21,678 bases of DNA from a virus (IMGVR_UViG_3300005262_000098:1-21678), one strand, 5' to 3'; positions 6,301 through 13,788 are shown, numbered from the stretch's first letter. Made by a program: numbers and translations. Notes: generated by a model from the letters alone, not told the origin.

Positions 6301-6570
6301 GCAGTTATTAGTGTATCCAGCAGTCGGGCGCGGGCACGTCCGACCTGCGTGTATTTTGCATATTTTTATAACAACCACAAGACGTCTATTTCTTCGTCTC
6401 TCTTACCGGGACAGACGCACCGGCGCGACTGGCTTCACGCGACATGGAGAAATCCGTCGCATCGATAGAGCGCGGGAAAATGGAAGGTGCGGGATTATAA
6501 CGCTAGAAATTCACCCTTTGGTAGTATAATATTAGGAAGCGGGCAAGCTCCACTCTTGGGCGCACTAAGT

Positions 6571-6626
6571 GAGCCGGTATCGGTCTCCCGGCTCTGCCTT
6601 CCCCCCAATGAGGTAGAGCCGTTTTC
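6571..6626 (+). repeat. Dispersed hairpin element, copy 1
   Basis: An 11-bp stem (CGGCTCTGCCT at 6589-6599, AGGTAGAGCCG at 6611-6621) is followed by TTTTCCC on the + strand. It is repeated at 9606-9660. One G-T pair is kept in both copies and forms a G-U pair only if the + strand is the RNA. It could be a terminator or a small structured RNA. Confidence 0.55.
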
Positions 6627-6655
6627 CCTCCAGCGAGCCGAGCGATCTGATAACC

Positions 6656-6763
6656 ATGTGGCCGATCGGCAAGAATGTCGGTTCACCGAAAAACGACCGA
6701 CCCGATATCATCGAGCCGATCGAAAAGCGGGCCGGCGACCATCCGGAGCCGACGCTGATATGA
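6656..6763 (+). CDS. Doubtful 35-residue ORF
   Basis: ATG 6656 gives MWPIGKNVGSPKNDRPDIIE and ends at TGA 6763. The composition (Pro, Asp, Glu, Lys) looks more like a protein than chance, and its stop overlaps an ATG that opens a 17-residue frame to 6813. There is no visible Shine-Dalgarno and no known family. Confidence 0.2.
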   Translation: MWPIGKNVGSPKNDRPDIIEPIEKRAGDHPEPTLI

Positions 6764-6803
6764 ACGACGACTTGAAAAAAGACAAATCGCCAGCCACAGA
6801 GCG

Positions 6804-7361
6804 CTATTCCTGATTTTCCTTGATCGGCATTTCTATCGGCGCCTGCAAGCCAGAACGATCTGGAGGCGGTAGAAGTATCGTTGCAACTGTTCCTTGATCT
6901 CCGAGACGATACCGCGCGATAAGCTCGTCAGGGGAAGCCACCAATAAATCAGTCAACCGCTTTTCGAGTGCATCGCGCCACTGTGAGCCGGAACGTATGG
7001 CGCTCTTGATCTGCGAAGTCAAAATCTGGACTTCGCTATTTCGAAGTGCCCAGGCGCGTTCAATAAGATCGGATCTTTGCTCGATCGCACGATATTTGCG
7101 GTCACGAGCGCACAACACCCCAAGCAGGAGTCCGCAGGAGCCCGAAACGGGCGTCACGAAAGGCGCATAGGGCAATAGAGATAACTCGGCAAGCGCGCCA
7201 AACGTGGCTCCCGCAAAGAGGAAGAACCCAAGAACTCCCAAAATCGCGCTCGTGGAAAGATTTGTCGTTTCTCTTGATGCGGTCGATATTGCCTTGAGTG
7301 AGGTTCGCGCTTTTTCGGCAGCTCTGCTCAAATCGACAGTACTCGATTTGAGCAACGACAT
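6804..7361 (-). CDS. Two-helix membrane protein, pair member B
   Basis: This 185-residue protein has two strong membrane segments (about residues 38-62 and 66-86) joined by a short turn. An N-terminal cytosolic helix precedes them (DLSRAAEKARTSLKAIS). The ~95-residue soluble C-terminus is charged and helical (ERAWALRNSEVQILTSQIKS, then WRDALEKRLTDLLVASPDEL). No catalytic motif or known family. Its start overlaps the stop of the upstream membrane gene by one base (TAATG), so the two are translated together. It sits downstream of the lysis genes, where phages often carry exclusion or conversion genes; that role is an inference. Confidence 0.7.
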   Translation of the reverse strand: MSLLKSSTVDLSRAAEKARTSLKAISTASRETTNLSTSAILGVLGFFLFAGATFGALAELSLLPYAPFVTPVSGSCGLLLGVLCARDRKYRAIEQRSDLIERAWALRNSEVQILTSQIKSAIRSGSQWRDALEKRLTDLLVASPDELIARYRLGDQGTVATILLPPPDRSGLQAPIEMPIKENQE

Positions 7362-7807
7362 TAGGCGACCCTCTGGTTCAATACTTCATCATTGACTATG
7401 AAGTCGTCCAAAATGGCTGCTTGCGATGCTTCATAGCTTAGAAGCCGAAGCCGTACAGAAACAACAAAACATGCACAGGCCGCCCACATAACCAAGACAA
7501 GAAAACAAATCAGAACTGTGTGTTCAACATAGAAAGACGGCGAAGTATCTTGGTTTAACAGGCTCCGTCCGGAAAGCAGAAATGCCGTCAGTCCGCTAAC
7601 AAGTAACAAGCAAGAACTCGCGGCCACCATCCAGTAATTCGCAAGCCACCGCAACTGCCGATCTGCCGATTGCTCTATAAATCTCGATTCAGAATTATGG
7701 GCGAAACTAGATGAGAGAGCTTCGAGATCAGCTTTGAGTTGAGCCCGTTCCCGTGACAGCGATTCCTCTCGCCTTTCCTCTTCGCGAGGGCTTTCCTGCT
7801 GGCCCAT
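7361..7807 (-). CDS. Two-helix membrane protein, pair member A
   Basis: This 148-residue protein begins with a very charged coiled-coil-like segment (residues ~4-32, rich in Glu and Arg), then two membrane segments (about 57-81 and 93-117) and a ~30-residue cytosolic tail. GAGGAG stands just before the ATG. It is the first gene of a pair with the next membrane protein, sharing one base at the junction. The shared topology (helix, two membrane spans, helical tail) suggests the two assemble in the inner membrane. I do not recognise the family; a holin role is unlikely because the soluble parts are large. Confidence 0.7.
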   Translation of the reverse strand: MGQQESPREEERREESLSRERAQLKADLEALSSSFAHNSESRFIEQSADRQLRWLANYWMVAASSCLLLVSGLTAFLLSGRSLLNQDTSPSFYVEHTVLICFLVLVMWAACACFVVSVRLRLLSYEASQAAILDDFIVNDEVLNQRVA

Positions 7808-7923
7808 AGCTCCTCACCCTCATCTGCCAAGACATAAATTAACCTAGATTCAACTTGATCGGAAGATAGTATTATTCGAAATGCAGCCGGTGATCGCCAA
7901 CGCGGCTTAAAATCGACGACGAG

Positions 7924-8253
7924 TTACGGCGCCGGCCGTCCACCCTTCACCCACCGCAGCATCGCCTCAAAAAACAGATCGGCGATCCACATCGCGCACA
8001 CGCCAACAACGAAAGCTGTGGCATTCATCGCGGCAACATCCTGTGCAGGCAACGGCCAATTGATAGCGCGAAGATAGAAGAGCACCGGCTCCGTCAGATA
8101 GGCAGCAGCAATAGCTCCGCAGATAGGCGACGCAATAATTTCACGAGTAGTATAACGACGGCGGGACAAACCCCGAAGAATGCCGCCAGACAGGCCCGCA
8201 ACAATAACGCCGGCTTTGATCCCGAGCGCGTCGAAGAAGTCGTTGATGCTCAT
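7924..8253 (-). CDS. Holin-like three-helix membrane protein
   Basis: This 109-residue protein has three hydrophobic segments (about 12-30, 40-62 and 74-94) and a basic C-terminal end (RWVKGGRPAP). The Arg-rich loop after segment 1 (RGLSRRRY) sets the topology. Size and shape fit phage holins that let the endolysin reach the cell wall. It is the last gene of the lysis module and starts in an ATGA overlap with a very short upstream ORF. Holin activity is inferred from topology and context; the family is not identified. Confidence 0.65.
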   Translation of the reverse strand: MSINDFFDALGIKAGVIVAGLSGGILRGLSRRRYTTREIIASPICGAIAAAYLTEPVLFYLRAINWPLPAQDVAAMNATAFVVGVCAMWIADLFFEAMLRWVKGGRPAP

Positions 8254-8312
8254 ATGCTGTCCTTGGAAGACATGAAGACGAGAATTTCCGGCGCGGTAGC
8301 CGGACCAATCAT
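8250..8312 (-). CDS. Possible 20-residue ORF linking holin genes
   Basis: ATG 8312 overlaps the stop of the 29-residue ORF upstream (ATGA), and its own stop overlaps the start of the holin-like gene (ATGA). The product would be MIGPATAPEILVFMSSKDSI. It may serve only to carry ribosomes to the holin start. The same frame is open up to 8438 but the longer version overlaps two other genes. Confidence 0.35.
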   Translation of the reverse strand: MIGPATAPEILVFMSSKDSI

Positions 8313-8398
8313 AGAACTGAATGCCACGCCAGCAGCATGAAGGCCGCCAGCGTGTTTGCTGTGAACAGAAATCCGATCAGAAGAAGCGCGGATTTCAC
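8309..8398 (-). CDS. Possible 29-residue membrane peptide
   Basis: GTG 8398 overlaps the stop of the 63-residue membrane protein (GTGA). The product, VKSALLLIGFLFTANTLAAF followed by MLLAWHSVL, is a single membrane span. Start and stop both overlap neighbours by four bases, which chance rarely produces twice. It could be a lysis-timing peptide or a translational link. Confidence 0.45.
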   Translation of the reverse strand: MKSALLLIGFLFTANTLAAFMLLAWHSVL

Positions 8399-8586
8399 TG
8401 GGGAGGAGTCGGTGGCTGGGGTGGCTTGTTGGGGACAAGCCAGACGAGAATAGGCGTTATGCCCGTCACGATGGCCGTCACGGTCGTTTCATCCAAACCG
8501 ATCCTGCCGGGCCAGATGAGATTGACGATGCCGATGAGCGCCATAACCAGGGCAACGATGGCTTTGTTGTATGCTCCGATGTTCAT
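8395..8586 (-). CDS. Small two-helix membrane protein, holin-like
   Basis: ATG 8586 follows AAGGAG and gives 63 residues: MNIGAYNK, a first membrane span (AIVALVMALIGIVNLI), a short turn (WPGRIGLDETT), a second span (VTAIVTGITPILVWLV) and a Pro-rich end (NKPPQPPTPPQ). Similar proteins of this size lie in many phage lysis cassettes. It follows the lipoprotein gene by 10 bases and is followed by two very short overlapping ORFs and the three-helix protein. A holin or antiholin function fits topology and context but is not proved. The frame open to 8721 is rejected because it overlaps the lipoprotein gene. Confidence 0.7.
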   Translation of the reverse strand: MNIGAYNKAIVALVMALIGIVNLIWPGRIGLDETTVTAIVTGITPILVWLVPNKPPQPPTPPQ

Positions 8587-8596
8587 GAACTTCTCC

Positions 8597-8929
8597 TTAT
8601 TGTGCCGACTTGGCTTCCTGAAGAGCTGTGGAAACGACCGCATAGGCCTGCGCGACGAGCACAACGGCATTGATGACGGTCGTATGGGATGGATCGGTGC
8701 AGATCGTCTCAACGCCGGCATAGGCAGCGTTTTCTTTCGAGACGGTCGAGGCTTTGATTTTTCCGGTCAGCGCGACCGCAGAGAAGGCCGTGTGAGCGGT
8801 TTCGAGAGCTGAGCAGACCTTCGGGAGGTTTTGCTCGATCGCCGTATCCACGGACGTTGTTTGGCATGCGGTGAGGGTAGCGACGAACAGCATGAGGCTG
8901 CCAGCCATCGCGAAATGGAGGATGCGCAT
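8597..8929 (-). CDS. Small lipoprotein in the lysis module
   Basis: This 110-residue protein has a lipoprotein signal: a basic start, a hydrophobic core, and the lipobox LTAC with Cys22. The mature part is Ala/Thr/Val-rich and helical with two further Cys (near CSALETAH and ICTDP). Its place between endolysin and holin-like genes suggests an outer-membrane spanin-type or envelope role, but no inner-membrane spanin partner is evident, and the mature domain lacks the Pro-rich character of Rz1. It may therefore be a separate conversion factor. Lipidation is well supported; the function is open. Confidence 0.7.
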   Translation of the reverse strand: MRILHFAMAGSLMLFVATLTACQTTSVDTAIEQNLPKVCSALETAHTAFSAVALTGKIKASTVSKENAAYAGVETICTDPSHTTVINAVVLVAQAYAVVSTALQEAKSAQ

Positions 8930-8956
8930 GAGGGTGGTCCTTGTTTTTGGGGAGGA

Positions 8957-9448
8957 TCAGGCTTCGTTGTTGGAAACGACGTCGTTGGAATTCACGACAG
9001 GCAATGCTCCAGTCGGCATAGGTTCGCCGGCTGGCCAGCGATAGGAGGTAACGCGGTCAGTCGCGAAAGGCTTGATATTGACGGCGTCCGACTGATTGCC
9101 GCCGAGAACCATGATGTTGCCCTTCTGATCCTTGCCGACGACAAAGCCGACATGGCCGCCGCCGGTGCGCTTGAAGGTGACGACGCAGCCGACGGCCGGG
9201 GCTTTGAGCGAGACGCCCCAATTCTGGTAGGAGAGCGCCAAACCGGATCGGGTGGACTTGATCCCAACGCTTTCGAAAACGAAGCCCACGAAGCCCGCGC
9301 ACCAGGGCGTGGCGTCGTCTCGGAACGGTAGCCCGAGCTTCCCCCACATCTGGACAATTTCCGGGTTGTTACCCGATCCCACGACCTCGTGAAGGCCGAT
9401 ATATTTGCGCGCAAAAGCGAGCCACCGCGGCTCGGTAGCTTGGGTCAT
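8957..9448 (-). CDS. Endolysin, NlpC/P60-like (TIGR02594 type)
   Basis: ATG 9448 gives 163 residues: an N-terminal helix (RWLAFARKYIGLHEVVG), then TPWCAGFVGFVFESVG with the likely nucleophile Cys50, a strand region GCVVTF, and GGGHVGFVVG with catalytic His99. The third polar residue is probably Asn118 in LGGNQSD. This layout matches the TIGR02594 cell-wall peptidase group, often phage endolysins. There is no signal peptide, so release to the periplasm should need a holin, and holin-like genes follow. An upstream start at 9643 adds residues unlike the family. It is the first gene of the lysis module. Confidence 0.85.
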   Translation of the reverse strand: MTQATEPRWLAFARKYIGLHEVVGSGNNPEIVQMWGKLGLPFRDDATPWCAGFVGFVFESVGIKSTRSGLALSYQNWGVSLKAPAVGCVVTFKRTGGGHVGFVVGKDQKGNIMVLGGNQSDAVNIKPFATDRVTSYRWPAGEPMPTGALPVVNSNDVVSNNEA

Positions 9449-9605
9449 GATTATGCTCCGTTTGAATTGGGTTTCTGAAGGGGCGATTGACCGGCCATGA
9501 GGAAATCGTCGATTCCCGACACGTGTCTTCAGTTTGGCTTCATCTTGCGGTGGTAGCAAACCTTGCGCGAGCAAGACGCCCCCCCGGAAAATGCTCGCGC
9601 TGCAT

Positions 9606-9660
9606 GAGCCGTACCCGGGTCCCTGGCCCTGCCTCCCTGCCACGAGGTAGGGCCACTTTC
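9606..9660 (+). repeat. Dispersed hairpin element, copy 2
   Basis: An 11-bp stem (TGGCCCTGCCT at 9624-9634, AGGTAGGGCCA at 9645-9655) is present, with the same flanks as copy 1 at 6571-6626. Compared with copy 1, two base pairs differ on both sides of the stem so that pairing is kept. A CTTTC follows, weaker than the T run after copy 1. Confidence 0.55.
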
Positions 9661-9760
9661 ATCCGGTCAGCTCTTTTCGGGGGATAGCTATATTCCTCAC
9701 CTTGCCGTCCGCTAGAAGGCCGCTAGGTCACGTTACGCAGAGCAGCACTTGGGGGAATCA

Positions 9761-9886
9761 GTGGCTTACGATTGGAGCGGCGTCAGGACGCGCCGAATAA
9801 AGGCATTGAAGGTGGGAATTTCACTGATGATTGCAGCCGCAGCTTTGGCAGGCCCGGCAATGGTGCTGCTTCGCTCGCATCACTGA
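9761..9886 (+). CDS. 41-residue membrane peptide
   Basis: GTG 9761 lies behind GGGGGA and opens VAYDWSGVRTRRIKALKVG, then one membrane span (ISLMIAAAALAGPAMVLL) and a short basic end. A basic N-terminus before a single span predicts an inner-membrane protein with its N-terminus inside. The MAYDWSG..TRR start looks like a small rhizobial membrane protein type I recall but cannot name. It stands alone on the + strand between tail and lysis genes. Confidence 0.5.
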   Translation: MAYDWSGVRTRRIKALKVGISLMIAAAALAGPAMVLLRSHH

Positions 9887-10025
9887 AGCCCGGCCGCGAT
9901 CTGAAACGGCACACGCTACTGTGAATATTAATCTCGCATTTCTGACCCGAGGAGGTTTGCTCTGGTTTGACCCGGCAACGAGCGATCTATTGTGCGCGCT
10001 GGAGCGGGGACCCCAACGCGACGGC

Positions 10026-10069
10026 CGGGAGTCCCGCAGCAACCCTTGGTCGGGAACGTGGGACTCCCG
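10026..10069. other. 10-bp inverted repeat
   Basis: The arms CGGGAGTCCC and GGGACTCCCG pair perfectly around a 24-base loop. It lies just past the end of the tail-fibre gene (10148), on the side where late transcription would leave it, but there is no T run. It could slow or structure the late transcript. Confidence 0.35.
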
Positions 10070-10147
10070 TCATCAAGACTAGAGCTTCGCAGCCGCGGTA
10101 AATCGATCATGTCATTTTTCCATTGGGGATTGGATGCAGGATGCAGC

Positions 10148-12475
10148 TCAATAAATCAGCGTTGCTTCAGCGTTCTCTTGGCCCATGCTTCTGAACTCGA
10201 ACATGTAGTAGCCGACGTTCATTCCGGAGAACGTGAGGTATAGCCAACCTTGTTCTGTCGTCTGTGGGAACCGGGTTTTGTCCAAACCGGTAGGCCCGCT
10301 CAGAGTGGGGTTGTAGGCTGTGAAGCCGACACCGGCTGCGACCGGTTCGACTGCCAGCGGGGTTGACTTGTAAATGACGGACATCACGAGCCCCGCCGCG
10401 GATGTCCCATCCCGCCACAGCAGAAGTTTTGTCACCCCCGTATCGGGGGGAGATGAGGTCGTGGCCACGCATTTTATTGTTACCTCGACAGTGCCGAATG
10501 CAAAGTAGTTGCCGGGGTCCTGCGTGCGACCCATCAGCGCCTTAGGCAATGGAATGCAAACATCGCCGTTGATATCGGCACGGTCGGCCGTGATAGGGCT
10601 GCTAGGCAGCGAGAAAACGAGCAGCTCTTCTTTTGCCGGCTGAAATATGCTGCTCTGTACGCCAACCTCGTCAAGCTGGCGCGGTTCTATGAAGACTTCA
10701 TTGATGAAGACTGTACCGGCGCCTGTCGCCTTGCCATAGAACGTGAATGTTTTCCAGCCACGTCCAACAAAGGACCCTGCATATGTCTTCTTGCCGAGGA
10801 GATAAGTCTTCGCAACATAAGAGGTGGACTCCTGAACAGATTTCTGCCTGGTGCTTTTGAGAACGGCGCGATTGATCGCTTTCCCATCGATCGGCGCCGA
10901 AAGCTCCACCGTCGCACCATCGAACGTACCGCCCGTCAGATAGACGTCTGCGGCTTCGGCATCGAGATAAAACGCCATCGTCCATGCGCTATTTTCGGCG
11001 ACACCCAAAAGCGACGTATTCGACGTAAAGCCCCCATCGCCACTCGCGCCGAATGTGCCGCCCTGACGATAGGAGCCGATGCCTTCCGTGCCCCGGATTG
11101 GCTGCATGTTGACTTCGGAAGAAACTTTTCGAATGCCGGCGGATAGCGCCCCGGACATGGTGAATGACGCGACCGCATCGCCGAACTTGGCATATCCGTA
11201 TTTGTTGAAATGGATGGCGTCGCTGTAGACATCCGTCGGGAGGCAGTACTGATGCACTTCGACGCCTTCAAAGACAGGGCAGCCGTAATGTTCGCCAAGG
11301 GCCTTTGCGAACTGGGCATACTGCGATTGCAAGACGAAACTGTTGTTTAGAGTCTGGGACGGAGGCGTCAGCAGAACGACGCCAATACCCCACATAATAT
11401 CGCGCTGGATCAGCTTCTCGAGATAGGTGCAGTATTCTGCATAGGTGGCACCGTGGGCGCCGTTGGCGTCATTCGTGCCGATCATGATGTAGGAGACGTC
11501 GGCATCCGGCTTATCGGGCCAACGCGTGAAGGCATCCTTCGCCGTGTCACCGGAATAGCCCAGATTGGTCACAGTGATCGTCGCGTTCGTGAGCGCCGCA
11601 AGCCTGTCGTGCATCCTCTGCGGGTATTGAATAGGAGCACGGTCTTCGACAAAACCAGTCGGTGGCGGCAATCGATCTGCGGAGGTGGTGTCCTGACCAT
11701 AAGTCAAGCTGTCGCCACGGGTGACGAAGTTGAACGTCGCGGCGTTCATCAGATTGAAATCGGCTTTGGCCAGAAGCTTTCTATTCCGCAGCGCCATCCA
11801 TGCTTTGTCGCGGTCGTCGCTGACGCGGTACCATGTACGGCCATCCGCTGACGCCGCAAAGTCAAGCGAGCCCGTATTCGTTGCTACAAACAAACCGCCC
11901 TGTTCATCGTCGATCGCAGCAAGCCCGTCGATGATGATTGCGTTTGCGCCTGCTGGTATCGTCTTTTCAGGGAGGCCGGCAACCGTCTCGTAAATCGCTG
12001 CGTCAAACGCAGGCAGTTCACCCGGCTGAACAGCGGTATCGGCCTTTGCACCCTGCTCTTGCGTGGCGGCGTGGATGGCCGCCAAATAGGCTTCGTCATC
12101 GACGGCGTTCGATACGCTTCGGACGAATTCAGAAACGGTAAACGTCGCTGCCTCCCCAATGCCTGTGAAATAGATGGCCTGATCCGCTCCAGGGTTCACA
12201 TCGTTGATTGCTGCCAACGGGGCGCCGATGATCACCTCTTGAATATTGCTCACGAGGTTCGAAAACGAAATCGCCGAGTAATTGTCGATGTCGCTGTCCC
12301 ATGCGAGGAAGAGGGTCTTCGTCGGATTGTCTACCGCCGGCACCTGAACAAGCTGACCAAAATCAGGACGTACGACAACATCCATATTGTTGCGGTCAGC
12401 CGTTAGGCCGTTCGTCGCCGAAATATTGGCCGGGAACCGCGCGACTGCTCGCAACCGAAGTGAGGTTGTGCTCAT
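10148..12475 (-). CDS. Tail protein with SGNH/GDSL esterase domain
   Basis: The protein has 775 residues. Residues 1-~245 look like a virion-attachment region of a type shared by rhizobial phage tail proteins (MSTTSLRLRAVARFPANISA start). Residues ~248-440 form an SGNH hydrolase: block I RGDSLTYG with nucleophile Ser256, block II NLGYSGD (oxyanion Gly), block III IGTNDAN with Asn335, block V DAIHFNKYG with Asp419 and His422. The last ~330 residues are beta-rich and probably bind the receptor or form the trimer. Such enzymes remove acyl groups from capsule or O-antigen during attachment. It starts in an ATGA overlap with the preceding gene and ends the tail operon. Confidence 0.88.
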   Translation of the reverse strand: MSTTSLRLRAVARFPANISATNGLTADRNNMDVVVRPDFGQLVQVPAVDNPTKTLFLAWDSDIDNYSAISFSNLVSNIQEVIIGAPLAAINDVNPGADQAIYFTGIGEAATFTVSEFVRSVSNAVDDEAYLAAIHAATQEQGAKADTAVQPGELPAFDAAIYETVAGLPEKTIPAGANAIIIDGLAAIDDEQGGLFVATNTGSLDFAASADGRTWYRVSDDRDKAWMALRNRKLLAKADFNLMNAATFNFVTRGDSLTYGQDTTSADRLPPPTGFVEDRAPIQYPQRMHDRLAALTNATITVTNLGYSGDTAKDAFTRWPDKPDADVSYIMIGTNDANGAHGATYAEYCTYLEKLIQRDIMWGIGVVLLTPPSQTLNNSFVLQSQYAQFAKALGEHYGCPVFEGVEVHQYCLPTDVYSDAIHFNKYGYAKFGDAVASFTMSGALSAGIRKVSSEVNMQPIRGTEGIGSYRQGGTFGASGDGGFTSNTSLLGVAENSAWTMAFYLDAEAADVYLTGGTFDGATVELSAPIDGKAINRAVLKSTRQKSVQESTSYVAKTYLLGKKTYAGSFVGRGWKTFTFYGKATGAGTVFINEVFIEPRQLDEVGVQSSIFQPAKEELLVFSLPSSPITADRADINGDVCIPLPKALMGRTQDPGNYFAFGTVEVTIKCVATTSSPPDTGVTKLLLWRDGTSAAGLVMSVIYKSTPLAVEPVAAGVGFTAYNPTLSGPTGLDKTRFPQTTEQGWLYLTFSGMNVGYYMFEFRSMGQENAEATLIY

Positions 12476-12819
12476 TGCCTGACTACTCCATCAATGATCG
12501 GCAGTGAGCCCACCAGCTCCTGCTCCGTAATGTCTTCGCGTGTTATCGTGATGCCGATTTGGTAAGTGCCCGGTTCCAGACAGAGCATTTCGGCGGTGGT
12601 AAATCGCCATTGAATGATGCCGAAGGGTGTTAATGTGATGTGACCGTCTTCGGTTGTGCCGACGAGCGAATGACGAGATGGATCTTGCGATCGAACCTCA
12701 AGCCGAGCTTTGAGCCCCGTAAGGTCGTTGATCGTTTCGTTGGTGTCGTCGTCGACTATTTCTATGGTCCCGATCCAATCTGCGCGATTGGATATCGGTG
12801 CGAGATTTGCCTCGTACAT
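12472..12819 (-). CDS. Phage tail-associated protein, beta-sandwich-like
   Basis: This 115-residue protein has alternating strands: WIGTIEIVDDDTNETINDL, then LKARLEVRSQDPSRHSLVG, IQWRFTTAEMLCLEPGTYQI and GITITREDITEQELVGSLPI. Similar proteins in phage tail operons (Ig-like or baseplate-wedge type) carry the pattern L.PG.Y...I. Its exact role is unknown. It starts directly at the stop of the collar gene (TGAATG) and overlaps the esterase tail gene by ATGA, so the three are made together and probably assemble into the host-binding end of the tail. Confidence 0.65.
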   Translation of the reverse strand: MYEANLAPISNRADWIGTIEIVDDDTNETINDLTGLKARLEVRSQDPSRHSLVGTTEDGHITLTPFGIIQWRFTTAEMLCLEPGTYQIGITITREDITEQELVGSLPIIDGVVRQ

Positions 12820-13767
12820 TCAGAGCCTCATGTAGATGGTAAGCGTCTTGGATGGCTGGAGATTATTGTGGGCGAGGCCACCGCCCGCTGGGCTCATTGT
12901 TATGCCCGTAGGCGCGGCAGTCGTATTCAAGCCGCCTGGGATGGGGCCACCTTGAGCAAACGCACCGACGTTGCCCGAGCCAAGCCCGAAGCCCTGAGCG
13001 GTGTTGCCCCAATTGTGGATATGGCCCGGGTCAGAAAGAGCGTGGACGTGGCTGGGTATCTCGGTGAGAGCGAGCGTATGTGCGGTCTCACCGACTTCGA
13101 AGCCAAGCGCAGAGCCGCCGGCGATGATACCGGCCGCTGCGTTGCCCATTGTGTCCATGCCGATAATGGCTTTGCTTCGCCAATCGGGTAGCGTCATCTG
13201 CTTGTTTGCTGACCAATCGGCTCCTGGTGTAGTGCCTCTGCCGCCGAGAACAGCCAGATTTGGGTCGGCGTTCCAAAGATAATTAAACAGCGATTCCGCA
13301 TCGGCGTTGGCGCGTTCTGAGGCCCCTGAGGTCGCAGATCCAACGGTACGGCCATTGCATCGTACGAAACCGGGTCGCAGTCCCTCCCCATACCGAACCA
13401 TCATATCGCCAGTTGTCATTATAGCGTTTGGGTCAACTGGATTGTCGCCGCCACCACCTCCGCCGCCACCCGTGTTTGGGCCAATGATCGGAATGCCATC
13501 GACATCGTAGATGATGACGCCTGCCGCCGTCGTGATGCGCAGGCGATAGAATTGATTAGCCTCGTCGAAGAAAACGGATGGAAAGAAGCCGGCGCCGTCA
13601 GTCTGGACCGGATTCGGGTGCGCATTCGCCGAACCAAGGCCATAGACCTTATAGATAGTGATCGGTGTCGTTGTACCGCCAAGATAGAAATAGGCCTTGG
13701 CGCCGATCAGCGGTTTGCCGTTTTGGTCATGGATCTGCGAGTTCGATAGGTTCCAGAAACCGGCCAT
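12820..13767 (-). CDS. Tail-collar-domain fibre protein
   Basis: The protein has 315 residues. Residues 1-~98 are a beta domain of tail-attachment type (MAGFWNLSNSQIHDQNGKPL, YFYLGGTTTPITIYKVY). A run of eight Gly (100-107) forms a flexible hinge. Residues ~118-315 are a collar-type domain: GEGLRPGFVRCNGRTV, then LPDWRSKAIIGMD, GETAHTLALTEIPSHVH and the end NNLQPSKTLTIYMRL. Collar domains build tips of short tail fibres. The His-rich PSHVHALSDPGHIHNWG stretch may bind metal as in related fibre tips. GGAG precedes the start. The gene is separated from the upstream ejection gene by a + strand gene. Confidence 0.85.
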   Translation of the reverse strand: MAGFWNLSNSQIHDQNGKPLIGAKAYFYLGGTTTPITIYKVYGLGSANAHPNPVQTDGAGFFPSVFFDEANQFYRLRITTAAGVIIYDVDGIPIIGPNTGGGGGGGGDNPVDPNAIMTTGDMMVRYGEGLRPGFVRCNGRTVGSATSGASERANADAESLFNYLWNADPNLAVLGGRGTTPGADWSANKQMTLPDWRSKAIIGMDTMGNAAAGIIAGGSALGFEVGETAHTLALTEIPSHVHALSDPGHIHNWGNTAQGFGLGSGNVGAFAQGGPIPGGLNTTAAPTGITMSPAGGGLAHNNLQPSKTLTIYMRL

Positions 13768-13788
13768 TGGCCACTCCTAACGGAAATG

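Larger units (their letters stand above)
6093..6803. other. Mostly non-coding stretch with terminator and repeat
   Basis: This 711-base interval separates the + strand accessory genes from the - strand lysis and membrane genes. It holds an inverted repeat (CGGCCAGCG at 6203-6211, CGCTGGCCG at 6227-6235), the - strand terminator at 6264-6300, hairpin element copy 1 at 6571-6626, and a doubtful 35-residue ORF at 6656-6763. No other reading frame looks protein-like. Confidence 0.5.
9449..10147. other. Gap between tail and lysis genes
   Basis: This ~700-base interval has no late gene. It contains hairpin element copy 2 (9606-9660), a 41-residue + strand membrane ORF (9761-9886), and an inverted repeat with arms CGGGAGTCCC (10026-10035) and GGGACTCCCG (10060-10069). 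The lysis module's own promoter probably lies here, but I could not pick out a convincing -35/-10 pair. Confidence 0.5.

Noticed and set aside
6760-6813. 17-residue frame overlapping the end of the doubtful ORF at 6656-6763
   Set aside because: It is too short, has no ribosome binding site and no recognisable feature, although the overlap itself is of the ATGA type.
8313-8438. Longer version of the 20-residue ORF
   Set aside because: It would overlap both the 29-residue ORF and the 63-residue membrane protein; the ATGA start at 8312 fits the chain better.
9449-9643. N-terminal extension of the endolysin
   Set aside because: The extra residues are unlike the family, and the extension runs through hairpin element copy 2; ATG 9448 leads directly into the conserved domain.
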